From: Orientia tsutsugamushi
GTDB lineage: Bacteria > Pseudomonadota > Alphaproteobacteria > Rickettsiales > Rickettsiaceae
DNA length: 64,000 nt
Direction: 5' to 3'
Assembly (NCBI RefSeq): GCF_900327275.1
Contig: NZ_LS398548.1
Location: forward strand, 620,001-684,000
Shown here: positions 37,885-47,168 of the stretch, piece after piece
Numbering within the stretch: the first letter of the stretch is position 1
Layout: each line of letters begins with the position of its first letter
Notes under the pieces: generated by a model
Told to the model about the DNA's origin: nothing
Database searches by the model: none
The model's input: the letters and a program-made list of their open reading frames with translations, nothing else
Made by a program: the position numbers and the translations under genes

Positions 37885-38781
37885 ATGATTATTAGAGTAG
37901 GTAGTAGAGCAAGCAGATTGGCTTTGATACAGGCGCAAGCAGTAGTTCAAAAAATTAATGATTTACTTGGGTTAAATGCTATAATAATTCCTATTAAAAC
38001 TACTGGTGATTTAATTCAGAATAAAAACCTTTATGATATAGGAGGTAAGGGCCTTTTTTTAAAAGAAATAGAGTATGCTTTATTAAATAATACTATTGAT
38101 ATTGCTGTTCATTCCTTAAAAGATGTGCCAGCTTATTTACCTGATGGATTACAGCTTGCAGCTGTACTAGAAAGGGGGAATGTTGGCGATATGCTTGTGT
38201 CTAAAATAGCAAATAAAATTACTGACTTACCTTTAGGGGCTAGAGTTGGCACTTCTTCTGTACGAAGACGAATACAGCTATTAATGCTTCGGCCTGATCT
38301 TAATATCGTGTTATTTAGAGGTAATGTTGATACTAGATGGAATAAAATTGTCAATAATGAGGTAGATGCAACAGTTTTGGCTGCTGCTGGACTACAGAGA
38401 TTGAATTATGATACTAGCCGTTTTTGTAATATTATTCCTCAAGATGAGATGTTGCCAGCAATTGGGCAAGGCGTAATTGCAATCGAAGCTAGAAAAGACG
38501 ATAAACTAATAATGCCATTATGTGCTAAAATTAATCATCAGTTAACTTGGCAATTAATACAAGTTGAAAGAGGTTATTTAAAAACTTTAAATGCTGATTG
38601 TAACGTTCCAATAGGTGGGCTTGCAAACTATATTGGTAATAATAATTTTGAGGCTAAATTTATGCTTGGAGATTATAATATGAGATATTTTTTTTATTCT
38701 GAGGTGTGTGGAAAGTTACAAGATGGTTACGATATTGGAGTTGAAGCAGCAAAAAACTTTCAAAAAAAAATATTTGTCTGA
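37885..38781 (+). CDS. hemC: Hydroxymethylbilane synthase (porphobilinogen deaminase)
   Basis: HemC joins four porphobilinogen molecules into hydroxymethylbilane in heme synthesis. The 298-residue protein shows [59 protein letters not shown] and [12 protein letters not shown]; the dipyrromethane cofactor Cys is in [15 protein letters not shown]. Length is near normal, slightly short at the C-terminal domain. Divergent from icd with 170 bases between, which must hold both promoters. Confidence 0.95.
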   Translation: MIIRVGSRASRLALIQAQAVVQKINDLLGLNAIIIPIKTTGDLIQNKNLYDIGGKGLFLKEIEYALLNNTIDIAVHSLKDVPAYLPDGLQLAAVLERGNVGDMLVSKIANKITDLPLGARVGTSSVRRRIQLLMLRPDLNIVLFRGNVDTRWNKIVNNEVDATVLAAAGLQRLNYDTSRFCNIIPQDEMLPAIGQGVIAIEARKDDKLIMPLCAKINHQLTWQLIQVERGYLKTLNADCNVPIGGLANYIGNNNFEAKFMLGDYNMRYFFYSEVCGKLQDGYDIGVEAAKNFQKKIFV

Positions 38782-39092
38782 ATTTTATTTCTTAATCAGA
38801 AGATCTATTTAGCAACTATATGTCTATGGTATACTCTCTAACATCTAATAATTAGGAAGAGCTTTAGCCAAAATACATATATGATGAAACGATATAATAT
38901 AATTAAGATCTAAAAACTGATAAACTATAATTGTATCATGATTATTGCAATTTTTATCATGGTTTATTTTTTACTTCAAAAGTAATTATTTTGGTAGTTT
39001 TAATATTTATTAATTTGTAGGTGAAAGTCCTGATAAACTGCAACATAATCTATAGTATTATTTTACTTTTATAGGAATCTTTAGAAAATTTT

Positions 39093-40313
39093 ATGAGTAA
39101 TAAAGATCTGATAGTTGCATATTTTGCTAGTATTATCCAAGTATGTAATTATGCATTATTTGGGCATGCAATTACTTTTTTAGCAGCTGAATATATGCCA
39201 CCTGATGTTTCAACTAATCCTACTACCAGTATCTTTATCTTGCTAGGAGCCACTTCTATTGCTAAACCAATAGGAGCGGTAATATATGGAATTATAGGTG
39301 ATTATTATAGCCGAAGATTAGCAATTAGAACAGCTTCATTACTATCAACACTAGCTGTAATATCTATTGGGTTTATACCTGCATACCAAAGAATAGGGAT
39401 GGTATCAAGCATGTTATTTATTCTATGCCGTAGTATTTTTATTATGGGGTTAATAGGTGAGACTGATGGAGTGCGGATATATGTATTTGAAACAGTAGAT
39501 AAGTATAAAAACTTAGCGAATGGCATAATAGCTGGTTGTTGGCAAATAGGAGCACAATTAGCTGTATTGCTTTTATTAGTAGCAAATATTAATAATTTTC
39601 AATATAGTTGGCGCTTTTGTTTTATTACTGGAGGAGTATTAGGATTATTGGCGTTTTTTCAGAGTAAACATTTAAAGATTAATAATATCAAAATTTCAAA
39701 AACTACAACAGCAAGCAAACTATTTCAGTCCTGTAAACTTATACCAGAATATTGGAGGTTACTAATACCATGTATAATTATACATGGATGTATTGGTGCT
39801 ATTTATAGTTTTCAACTATATTTTTTCCCTGTATATGTTATTAAAATGCTAAACATTGTTGACTATAATAATATGAATTTTACTATTTTATTAGCATTAT
39901 TATTATATTCTATAATGGCTTTATGGTCAGGATATTTAGCAGATAAATATTACTTGCATTATCAAACCATCTTTTCTGCTTTAATATTAAGTATAGTTTT
40001 CAGTACAGTTAATATGGCTATGATGATAAGTTATCAAGAATTCTTACCAGTATTATATATTATACCAATTCTGTTAATACCTTTTTATTCTGTTCCGCTA
40101 CAGGTAAAAGTATGTAAATTATTTTCTGATGATATTAGACTAAGATTGTTTAGCTTATCACATTCTGTGGGATCAGTATTAATATCAGCACAAATATGTG
40201 CTATATCAGCATTAGCATATAATAAGGCTAATTTTTTGCCAATGCTGATTTTAATCTTATTATTTCTTATCTTAGGGCTTACAGTATTAGTAATAAAACC
40301 TAGAATACAGTAA
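39093..40313 (+). CDS. MFS transporter, ProP-like
   Basis: A 406-residue membrane protein with about 12 hydrophobic segments. The loop motif GAVIYGIIGDYYSRRLAIR between TM2 and TM3 is the MFS signature in the variant seen in rickettsial ProP/metabolite-H+ symporter-like carriers. A central cytosolic loop (SKHLKINNIKISKTTTASK) separates the halves. The substrate cannot be told; osmolytes or organic acids are the family's usual cargo. A taggaatctttag leader precedes the ATG. Confidence 0.88.
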   Translation: MSNKDLIVAYFASIIQVCNYALFGHAITFLAAEYMPPDVSTNPTTSIFILLGATSIAKPIGAVIYGIIGDYYSRRLAIRTASLLSTLAVISIGFIPAYQRIGMVSSMLFILCRSIFIMGLIGETDGVRIYVFETVDKYKNLANGIIAGCWQIGAQLAVLLLLVANINNFQYSWRFCFITGGVLGLLAFFQSKHLKINNIKISKTTTASKLFQSCKLIPEYWRLLIPCIIIHGCIGAIYSFQLYFFPVYVIKMLNIVDYNNMNFTILLALLLYSIMALWSGYLADKYYLHYQTIFSALILSIVFSTVNMAMMISYQEFLPVLYIIPILLIPFYSVPLQVKVCKLFSDDIRLRLFSLSHSVGSVLISAQICAISALAYNKANFLPMLILILLFLILGLTVLVIKPRIQ

Positions 40314-40368
40314 ATTATGTCTTGTTAATACTGTTTTGATACATTATTGTTTTTAATGTTAACTTATA

Positions 40369-40905
40369 TAGCTAAACTACTATAAAACAATTTTAATAAT
40401 AAGATGTTAAGATGTAATGAAAAAGTAATTAGTATGACATATTCTATAGGTTTTCTGAAAAAATGTGCTGAACATATAAGGAAAGAGCGAAAATTAGTTT
40501 TGAATCAGTATCAAAACGTTTTGTGATAGGAAAGAATACAGTGTTTGTATTGCATTAAAACATATTGCGTTAAAAAACAGAAACAGAGCTTTAACAAAAA
40601 TCTTTATTGATAAACTAAAAGAAGACGTGAGACAAGATAGTAACGCATATCAATATGAAAGAGCTGAACGACTATGAGTAAGTAAGTTAGGTATACAAAA
40701 AGCTTAAAGAGATTAAATATTACATATAAGAAAAACTTTAAAACATCTAAAGTCAAAAAAGAAGAGAGATTAAAATTTCAGAATAAGATAAAACGATACA
40801 AAGACAAAGAAAAAATTATTTTCTTGATGGATAAGAGAGGTTTTGTTCATAGTACAATTAGAACTCACAGATATGTAGCAAAAGGCATGAGATGTTACTG
40901 ATGTT
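40369..40905 (+). pseudogene. IS630 transposase relic
   Basis: The terminal repeat and MTYSIGF-like start are followed by VSKRFVIGKNTVFVL and, after stops, FQNKIKRYKDKEKIIFLMDK and GFVHSTIRTHRYVAKGMRCY. The gene is truncated in the DDE region, and several stops make it inactive. The remaining 40906-41010 is noncoding. Confidence 0.75.
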
Positions 40906-41010
40906 ATGATTCATCAGTCAAAGAGAACTAATGTTAAGCAGCACTAGTAGATAAATTTCTGCTAACTGTATCAATTTTTGACTGCAATGTTAATCCGCTA
41001 TTTTAAACTA

Positions 41011-41149
41011 GACCTCTTTCGAAACTGGTTAAGGTAGTTCAAAATTATTGCTGATAAATATCTAAATAGACGTAAAAGATTCGGTCTTAGATTTAATTTG
41101 ATCTCTGGCATTTATAATTTTGATACGTTAACCAGTTTCGAAAGAGGTC
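41011..41149 (+). mobile_element. IS5-derived palindromic MITE, copy 6
   Basis: 139 bp, TA at 41009-41010 and 41150-41151. The second arm has lost bases (gatacgttaacc) and carries the acg variant also seen in copy 5. Confidence 0.88.
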
Positions 41150-41151
41150 TA

Positions 41152-41215
41152 TTATCTCTTGTAGACTTTTTTTATTATACCTTTCATCTTTTTTTTTATC
41201 CTAAACTAACATTAA
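41152..41215 (-). mobile_element. Solo IS982 upstream end
   Basis: Directly behind MITE copy 6, tatctcttgtagactttttt and ttatcctaaactaacattaa repeat the IS982 upstream end. 41216-41383 is the leader of the next gene. Confidence 0.6.
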
Positions 41216-41383
41216 AAGTGATTTTTAATTTTTTGCCGAAGTTTTGATTTTGAACAAGCGTTCAATTACAGATTGATTTAAAAAGAATGGCATGATATAT
41301 ATTACTCAATTAATGTATATTATATTTTTTATCAAAAGACGTATTTAGTATTACAAAGTCAAACTATATAAGGAACTTAGAAC

Positions 41384-43051
41384 ATGCACCGTAGGAGCAA
41401 TACGCAATTTAATATCCATGCAATGGGCAGCATCCAATTATGTCGGATACTTAAAGATAGAAGTATATTGTCCGAAACTATTATAACAGAGATTTACAAT
41501 AGAGCTTTGTTTTTACTGCAAACTGAAGATGCAAGATACAATAGATTGCAGTTTGATGCCAGAGGCTTAGCAACAATTTTATATCAATTTGCAAAATTAA
41601 ACTATGTTATAGGTTCTGAGTTTATTGAGGCTTGGACAAATCAAGCTATAAATCTAATGGATGAGTTTAACTCTCAAGGGTTAACTAATTCTCTATGGGC
41701 ATTTGGACGGTTAAAAATTAAGCCACAAGCTCCATTCATTGAAGCTTGGATACATCATTCTATTAAAACTATTGATAAGTTTAATTCTCAAGATTTAGCT
41801 AATTCCATATGGGGATTTGGACGGTTAGAAATTAAGCCACAAGCTTCATTCATTGAAGCTTGGATACATCATGCTACTAAAACTATTGATAAGTTTAATT
41901 CTCAAAATTTAGCTAATTCCATATGGGGATTTGGACGGTTAGAAATTAAGCCACAAGCTTCATTCATTGAAGCTTGGATACATCATTCTATTAAAACTAT
42001 TGATAAGTTTAATTCTCAAGATTTAGCTAATTCCATATGGGGATTTGGACGGTTAGAAATTAAGCCACAAGCTTCATTCATTGAAGCTTGGATACATCAT
42101 GCTACTAAAACTATTGATAAGTTTAATTCTCAAAATTTAGCTAATTCCATATGGGGATTTGGACGGTTAGAAATTAAGCCACAAGCTTCATTCATTGAAG
42201 CTTGGATACATCATGCTACTAAAACCATTGATAAGTTTAACCCTCAAGAGTTAGCTAATTCTATTTATGGAATACTCGTATTAAATGTTTTATATGACCC
42301 TAAAATTAAAGTACCGCAGCAATTTATTTCTGCTGTTAATAAAAATATTGAACTGTTTGATGAAAATAATGAGATTATTAGTCAAATTTTAAAAGCGCAT
42401 TATTATTTTGCTAAACAAGGTGTAGGAATATTAACTTCACAAAATCGTCAACTTCTTGAAAAAAAATTTAAAACCAAATTAACACCTTGTCATACTTCAG
42501 ATTTACAACTAAATGTTCTGAAGGTAGTCAAAAAAGTATTAGTACAACACCCTGTTAAAAGCGAGCATTATATTAAGCAGATTACTTCCAGTGTTGATAT
42601 CTTTATTAAAGAGAAAAATACAGTAATTCAAGTAGATGGTCCACGCCATTTTGATGACAATAATGCTCCTAATATTTCAACTAGGCTTAATACTAAATTA
42701 TTGAAAAGTTATGGATACATAGTACATAGAATTCCATATTGGGTTTGGGATAAGTTAAGAACAAATACTGACAAAGAAAAATATATATGTGAATTGATAT
42801 GCACTGATAAATCTGTTTCTCAGTCAGAGATGTTAGAGGAGATATTCTATGATGCACAAGAGAATATACCAGAGCAATCAACAAGCGAAATTTTACCTCA
42901 TTCTGAATCACAAATATCAGATGATGATGCATTTTATGATGCGTACGAATATATTCCACAAGATCCATTAACACATGAATCTTCATCTCATTATGATATG
43001 CAAGCATTAGGTAACATAGGTTCTTCTGATTCTGAGACACGTAGTTTGTAA
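41384..43051 (+). CDS. Octotricopeptide-like repeat protein with C-terminal RAP domain
   Basis: The 555-residue protein has 6-7 helical repeats of 38 residues (about 57-300), each with LANSIWGFGRLEIKPQ and ASFIEAWIHHATKTIDKF. This matches the octotricopeptide (OPR) pattern of organelle RNA-binding proteins in algae and apicomplexans. At about 390-460 lies a RAP domain: SSVDIFIKEKNTVIQVDGPR, then TRLNTKLLKSYGYIVHRIPY, whose fold is related to Vsr-like endonucleases. The C-terminal 90 residues are acidic with a repeated SEMLEEIFYDAQE/DDDAFYDAYEYIP-like unit. Four central repeats alternate SIK/QD and ATK/QN, showing duplication of a 228-bp dimer. The family suggests RNA binding; a host-directed role is inference. 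No signal peptide. Confidence 0.8.
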   Translation: MHRRSNTQFNIHAMGSIQLCRILKDRSILSETIITEIYNRALFLLQTEDARYNRLQFDARGLATILYQFAKLNYVIGSEFIEAWTNQAINLMDEFNSQGLTNSLWAFGRLKIKPQAPFIEAWIHHSIKTIDKFNSQDLANSIWGFGRLEIKPQASFIEAWIHHATKTIDKFNSQNLANSIWGFGRLEIKPQASFIEAWIHHSIKTIDKFNSQDLANSIWGFGRLEIKPQASFIEAWIHHATKTIDKFNSQNLANSIWGFGRLEIKPQASFIEAWIHHATKTIDKFNPQELANSIYGILVLNVLYDPKIKVPQQFISAVNKNIELFDENNEIISQILKAHYYFAKQGVGILTSQNRQLLEKKFKTKLTPCHTSDLQLNVLKVVKKVLVQHPVKSEHYIKQITSSVDIFIKEKNTVIQVDGPRHFDDNNAPNISTRLNTKLLKSYGYIVHRIPYWVWDKLRTNTDKEKYICELICTDKSVSQSEMLEEIFYDAQENIPEQSTSEILPHSESQISDDDAFYDAYEYIPQDPLTHESSSHYDMQALGNIGSSDSETRSL

Positions 43052-43254
43052 TCCTTTTTACAAAAACTTAGCAAGTTTTTGATGCGAATGTATGCTAGAG
43101 AAACATGAGTTCTATATATAGCAGAAGGCATAACTATAGTTACATCACAATATTATCAAATTTAGAATACTGATTATCATAGTATAACTTCACTGTACCA
43201 ACTGACCTATTACAGTGTTTAGCAACAATTATTTCAGCAGTATTATAATATTTA

Positions 43255-43440
43255 TCTTGAATTTAGTCTGTCTTTAATATACTAAAAAAACATATCTTTT
43301 AGAGCATACTAGACATTGTTCTATTATTAATTTCTTTGTTCATATAATTGCTTCTCTTGTAACTTATTCTATCTCAAAACTTAATTCCTATCTTAATCTC
43401 CTCTTTTTTCTCTTTACTACAACTTATCCTAATCTAGCCT
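43255..43440 (+). pseudogene. IS982 transposase 3' end
   Basis: Matches the last 60 codons of the transposase (SLFNILKKHIF-like, then INFFVHIIASLVTYSI) with frameshifts, ending at the terminal repeat cttatcctaatctagcctta. The rest of 43052-43604 shows nothing certain. Confidence 0.65.
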
Positions 43441-43604
43441 TATTAATTGTTTTGACACATTATTTTATATCAAACTCTGATGCTTTTGCATATTTTTTGT
43501 CTTTTACGTAAATTCTAGCCTCATTATTTTCAGCTTTAACTTGCTAGAGTTTATAGGATTATATACAATTAAAAGTTGAAGATATTTTATTCAGGAAGGT
43601 TCTA

Positions 43605-45473
43605 ATGTTTAAAAACATATTTTCAGAAGACATCTTAATAAATCAACTGCTTACAGCTCTAACAACTTCTGACCAATCTAAATTCACAGAAGACAATATT
43701 TTTTTGTTAGGCAAAAATCTTGCAAAAGTTTTAAATAATATTGCTGAGAATCCTAGTATATCTAATGTAGAGGAATACCAAAAATGTTTTTCAGACTTGA
43801 ATAACCAAGACTTATGCAAAGTATTAAAAATACTACAAAATATGATTATAGCAGATGAAAATAAGGAATTAATAGAAATTATAAGTTCACCACTTTTATA
43901 TAGATTAACTAAAAAATATAAAGCAGAGCGTGCAGAAGAATTAAATAATAATCATAGTCAAATTTCTAGTAAACATTTTAAAAATAGCAACATTGAGGAA
44001 CTACTACGTGATAGAAACATTGCTAAACAGGATGAATTCCCTAAAACAGAGGCTAAAGCAATTGGAATATCTGAAGGATACATAGCTACTGAGAAGTCAA
44101 GCGGTCATATATTTCTTTTAAAGAAATTTTATAAAAAAGATATTAGTATTGGAAAAAATTTAGCTAAGATGCCAAGTGAAGAATTGGATAAACTTCAACT
44201 AGCTTGGAGTGATAGAAGAGATGCTGTACAAGAATTACTAGCATCTTCTATATATCAGTTATTATTGTATGGACAAGCTCCAAAAGAAGAATTAGTAATA
44301 CCTGATAGATCTAATGCAGATTCGCTGTATATTAGGTCTAAGTTTCTTGATAATGCAGTACAGCTTTCAAGATTTTCTGGTATGAAAAGATCAACTGGAC
44401 TTAAAGCTGAAGCTAAAAATTTACAAAAATTAGAAGGATTTGAAAAAGTAATTGCTGCTTGTCATATACTAGGAGAATTAGATTATCATTCCGGTAATTT
44501 AATAGTACAAAATGGTAAAACTATAGCTAAAGTAGACCATGGTAGATCTTTAATGCAATTCTATGCAGATTTTGAAAGTATGGTTAGCACAACTGATAGC
44601 ATATTTGATGATCCTTTTTTAAATTATAATTCAGCAATTCAAAAAGGTAATCTATCATTTGATATTAACAAATATAATGACGCATTAAAGCAGATGCTTG
44701 CTCAAATAGATGAAGGTCAAATAGATGCTATAATAGAACAAAAAATTTCCGAATTAGCAAAATTAGGATTTGATCCAAAAGGCTTTATTGGAAAGGTTAA
44801 GTTTAAAGGAGAAACTTTCATTAGCACCCCTATTAATGACTATCCTGCACTGATAAAGTTCTATCAAGTCAATTTAAAAGAAAATATTAAAAATATGAAA
44901 GAAATAGTAAAAGCAACTGATGTAATAAGCAGATTTAGCAACGTATCATCTAAATTTAAGAAAGGTGGATGGTTAAATGCTTTTGCTACCACTAGTATAA
45001 AAGAGCCAGTTTTATATGCATACAACCATAACATAAAAATTGATGGAAAAGATGCTTTAACATGGGCTATTGATAATAATTATCAAATGAATAGCTTAAA
45101 CCATAGCTATATAGAAGTAGAAAAGTGTAATTATGAGCCACAATGGCAAAAGGATAGTAATGGAAAGTGGCAAAAAAAAGAACATTTGGTGCAAACAATA
45201 ACAAATGATATTGTTAAGTGGCATGCTGCAGATTATATTCTAGAAATAGAGAAGAGTAGAAATGATCTCAAAAAACAATTGCAACCCTTATTAGGGCAAT
45301 CACAAAATATATTAACAAAAAAATCAGTATCAAAAGAAATAAAAAAATTTGATGATTCTGAGTTAGCTAGAAAGAGAATGTTATTAAATCCTAGAATAAA
45401 TTACTGTACAAGGATTCAAAAAGCTCGTTCAGCATTTAAGTCTAAAAATTCTCAAGGTGTTGAAATTTCTTGA
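43605..45473 (+). CDS. Large protein with kinase-like catalytic loop, function unknown
   Basis: The 622-residue frame is intact, with gaagg before the ATG and no signal peptide or membrane segment. Residues about 150-320 resemble a kinase fold: a strand with Lys (GYIATEKSSGHIFLLKKFY), a helix (VQELLASSIYQLLLYG), a hinge-like YIRSKFLDN, then HILGELDYHSGNLIVQNG and AKVDHGRSLMQ, i.e. D-x-H-x-x-N followed by a metal-site-like D-x-G. Lipid kinases and several bacterial effector kinases share this order. The rest is helical and charged; near the end is IDGKDALTWAIDNN, a phrase that recurs in a small fragment at 45705-45775. I do not recognise the family. A secreted kinase is a reasonable hypothesis only. 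Confidence 0.6.
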   Translation: MFKNIFSEDILINQLLTALTTSDQSKFTEDNIFLLGKNLAKVLNNIAENPSISNVEEYQKCFSDLNNQDLCKVLKILQNMIIADENKELIEIISSPLLYRLTKKYKAERAEELNNNHSQISSKHFKNSNIEELLRDRNIAKQDEFPKTEAKAIGISEGYIATEKSSGHIFLLKKFYKKDISIGKNLAKMPSEELDKLQLAWSDRRDAVQELLASSIYQLLLYGQAPKEELVIPDRSNADSLYIRSKFLDNAVQLSRFSGMKRSTGLKAEAKNLQKLEGFEKVIAACHILGELDYHSGNLIVQNGKTIAKVDHGRSLMQFYADFESMVSTTDSIFDDPFLNYNSAIQKGNLSFDINKYNDALKQMLAQIDEGQIDAIIEQKISELAKLGFDPKGFIGKVKFKGETFISTPINDYPALIKFYQVNLKENIKNMKEIVKATDVISRFSNVSSKFKKGGWLNAFATTSIKEPVLYAYNHNIKIDGKDALTWAIDNNYQMNSLNHSYIEVEKCNYEPQWQKDSNGKWQKKEHLVQTITNDIVKWHAADYILEIEKSRNDLKKQLQPLLGQSQNILTKKSVSKEIKKFDDSELARKRMLLNPRINYCTRIQKARSAFKSKNSQGVEIS

Positions 45474-45514
45474 TTAGATATTCTGCAAAACTTGTAAAGA
45501 TTGTAATAAAAAAT

Positions 45515-45560
45515 GCTAGAATAGGATAAGTTGAAATACGAAATGTAGTAAATAAAAGGT
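45515..45560 (+). mobile_element. Solo IS982 upstream end
   Basis: aataggataagttgaaatac and aaaaggtatacaaaaagaaa repeat the IS982 terminal region; nothing follows in frame. Confidence 0.45.
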
Positions 45561-45704
45561 ATACAAAAAGAAAATATTGAATTATAAAGAAAATTTAAAT
45601 AAAAATAAAATAACCCAACATGAAAAAGTGTATTACAAACAGTATACTATTTAATAGACAATTTTGGCACGATATATCATAAAGAAATTAATACCAAGTA
45701 ACAA

Positions 45705-45775
45705 TCAAAGAAACATAGATGGAAAAAATGCTTTAACATGTGCTATTTTTAATAACTCAGCTAATGATAACTTTC
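45705..45775 (+). pseudogene. Fragment of a paralogue of the kinase-like gene
   Basis: About 20 codons, IDGKNALTCAIFNN, mirror IDGKDALTWAIDNN of the gene just upstream. It is too short to be a gene and points to a former second copy. Confidence 0.45.
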
Positions 45776-45784
45776 AATATTGCA

Positions 45785-46028
45785 AATGACTATATACTAT
45801 TCATAATCACCAATTTATGTAAAAAATTAACTGAATATACTTGAAACTAATCTTGTAAATACATGCTTTGCACCTAAGAATATCGCCATGTTTAAGTTAT
45901 TCAAAAAAGTTAGTTACTTATCTAAATTTAGGCTATTAGCCTCAGGATCAAAACTGTATACTAGCTTTCTTTTATGCTATTGCTATAACTTTTATTTTAT
46001 TGCAATTTCACATATTTTCAACATACAA
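45785..46028 (-). mobile_element. IS110-type 5' noncoding end, second copy
   Basis: The reverse strand matches 15205-15385: ttgtatgttgaaaatatgtg, aaagttatagcaatagc, then after a variable middle gtatttacaagattagtttc and an ATG context (gattatgaatagtatatag) where the transposase would start. The coding part is lost at a stop after MNSI. The middle is about 45 bases longer than in the first copy. Confidence 0.5.
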
Positions 46029-46038
46029 GGCTATATCA

Positions 46039-47052
46039 TCAAGAATTTTTGAATGAAATAGTTCCCTTGCTACATTCTTCAATTTTAGGAATTTGTTGTA
46101 TAAATTTATCCTGCATTAGTTTTGAGTGTGTATTTGGATCAGTGTTACCACCAGATAGTATAACTAAAGCCTTTTTGGGTGAATTTTGCCTTAAAAGCCA
46201 ATTACACACTGCAGCCATGTTGATTGCGCTTGATGGTTCACAAGTAATTTTTAGTAAAGTAACAAGCCAAGTAGTCCAATAATAAATTGATTTTTCTGGA
46301 ACAAGTACCATATCATCTAGTTTTTTGATATATTGAAAAGTTCTTTCTGATAGGTTTAATGCACTAAGACCATCAGCAACTGTATTTGGTGATTTAGGCA
46401 AGGTAAAAATATTGCCATGACACAACGAAGTAAATGCATCGTTAGCATTTACTGGTTCAGATCCTATAATTTGAACTAAAGTATCAGTTCTAATTTTAGT
46501 TAGGTATGTACCTGATAACAATCCTCCACCACCACAAGAAGCAAATACTGCATCAGGAGAAAAGTGTAATTGTTGCAGAGCTTCATAATATACAGTTCCA
46601 GCTCCGGCAATAATACTATCGCTATCTGATGGGTGTAGATAATAAAATTCATTGTTTTGCTCTAACTTTGCTTTTTGCTCTGCTTCAATTCTTGAATTTG
46701 TCAAAATTACCTTTGCTCCATAATGTTTTGCCATATGTAATTTTGTTTTAGAAATGCAGTTAGAGTATATTTTAACAGTATTTAATTTTAGTAATTTAGC
46801 TACCAATGCTACTGCTACTCCATGATTTCCAGTAGTATAAGTTGAAATTTTTGTTGGTAGTAATTTCCTTTCTTGCAATGCAAGTAAATGATTAAGTACT
46901 CCTCTTATCTTAAACGAACCAGATTTCTGTAATGATTCTGCTTTAAAGTATATTTCATGTCCTAAAAGGTGGTTTAGGTAATCAGAATATAGAATGGGTG
47001 TTTGATAGATATATGGCTTAATTCGATTATAAGCTTTAATAATACTTAACAT
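46039..47052 (-). CDS. PLP-dependent threonine/serine dehydratase-like enzyme
   Basis: The 337-residue protein is a fold-type II PLP enzyme. The Lys-bearing loop is KSGSFKIRGVLNHL (Schiff-base Lys near residue 48), the phosphate-binding loop is ASCGGGGLLSG and the C-terminal LSGGNTDPN completes the site; TTGNHGVAVA is the substrate loop. It lacks a C-terminal ACT regulatory domain, so it resembles catabolic threonine dehydratase or serine racemase rather than biosynthetic IlvA. It would yield 2-oxobutanoate or pyruvate from threonine or serine. No branched-chain amino acid genes are near. Confidence 0.88.
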   Translation of the reverse strand: MLSIIKAYNRIKPYIYQTPILYSDYLNHLLGHEIYFKAESLQKSGSFKIRGVLNHLLALQERKLLPTKISTYTTGNHGVAVALVAKLLKLNTVKIYSNCISKTKLHMAKHYGAKVILTNSRIEAEQKAKLEQNNEFYYLHPSDSDSIIAGAGTVYYEALQQLHFSPDAVFASCGGGGLLSGTYLTKIRTDTLVQIIGSEPVNANDAFTSLCHGNIFTLPKSPNTVADGLSALNLSERTFQYIKKLDDMVLVPEKSIYYWTTWLVTLLKITCEPSSAINMAAVCNWLLRQNSPKKALVILSGGNTDPNTHSKLMQDKFIQQIPKIEECSKGTISFKNS

Positions 47053-47168
47053 ACAAAAATACTATCTACTATGCAAAATATTCATATGTAAAATAATTGA
47101 ATTTAATTATCTGTGTGATTATATAGATTATCATGATATACTAGTAAATAAAAATTTAATTATATTTA

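Noticed and set aside
42693..43040. 115-codon minus-strand frame opposite the RAP domain
   Set aside because: It is a shadow of the OPR/RAP gene with no start signal or domain.
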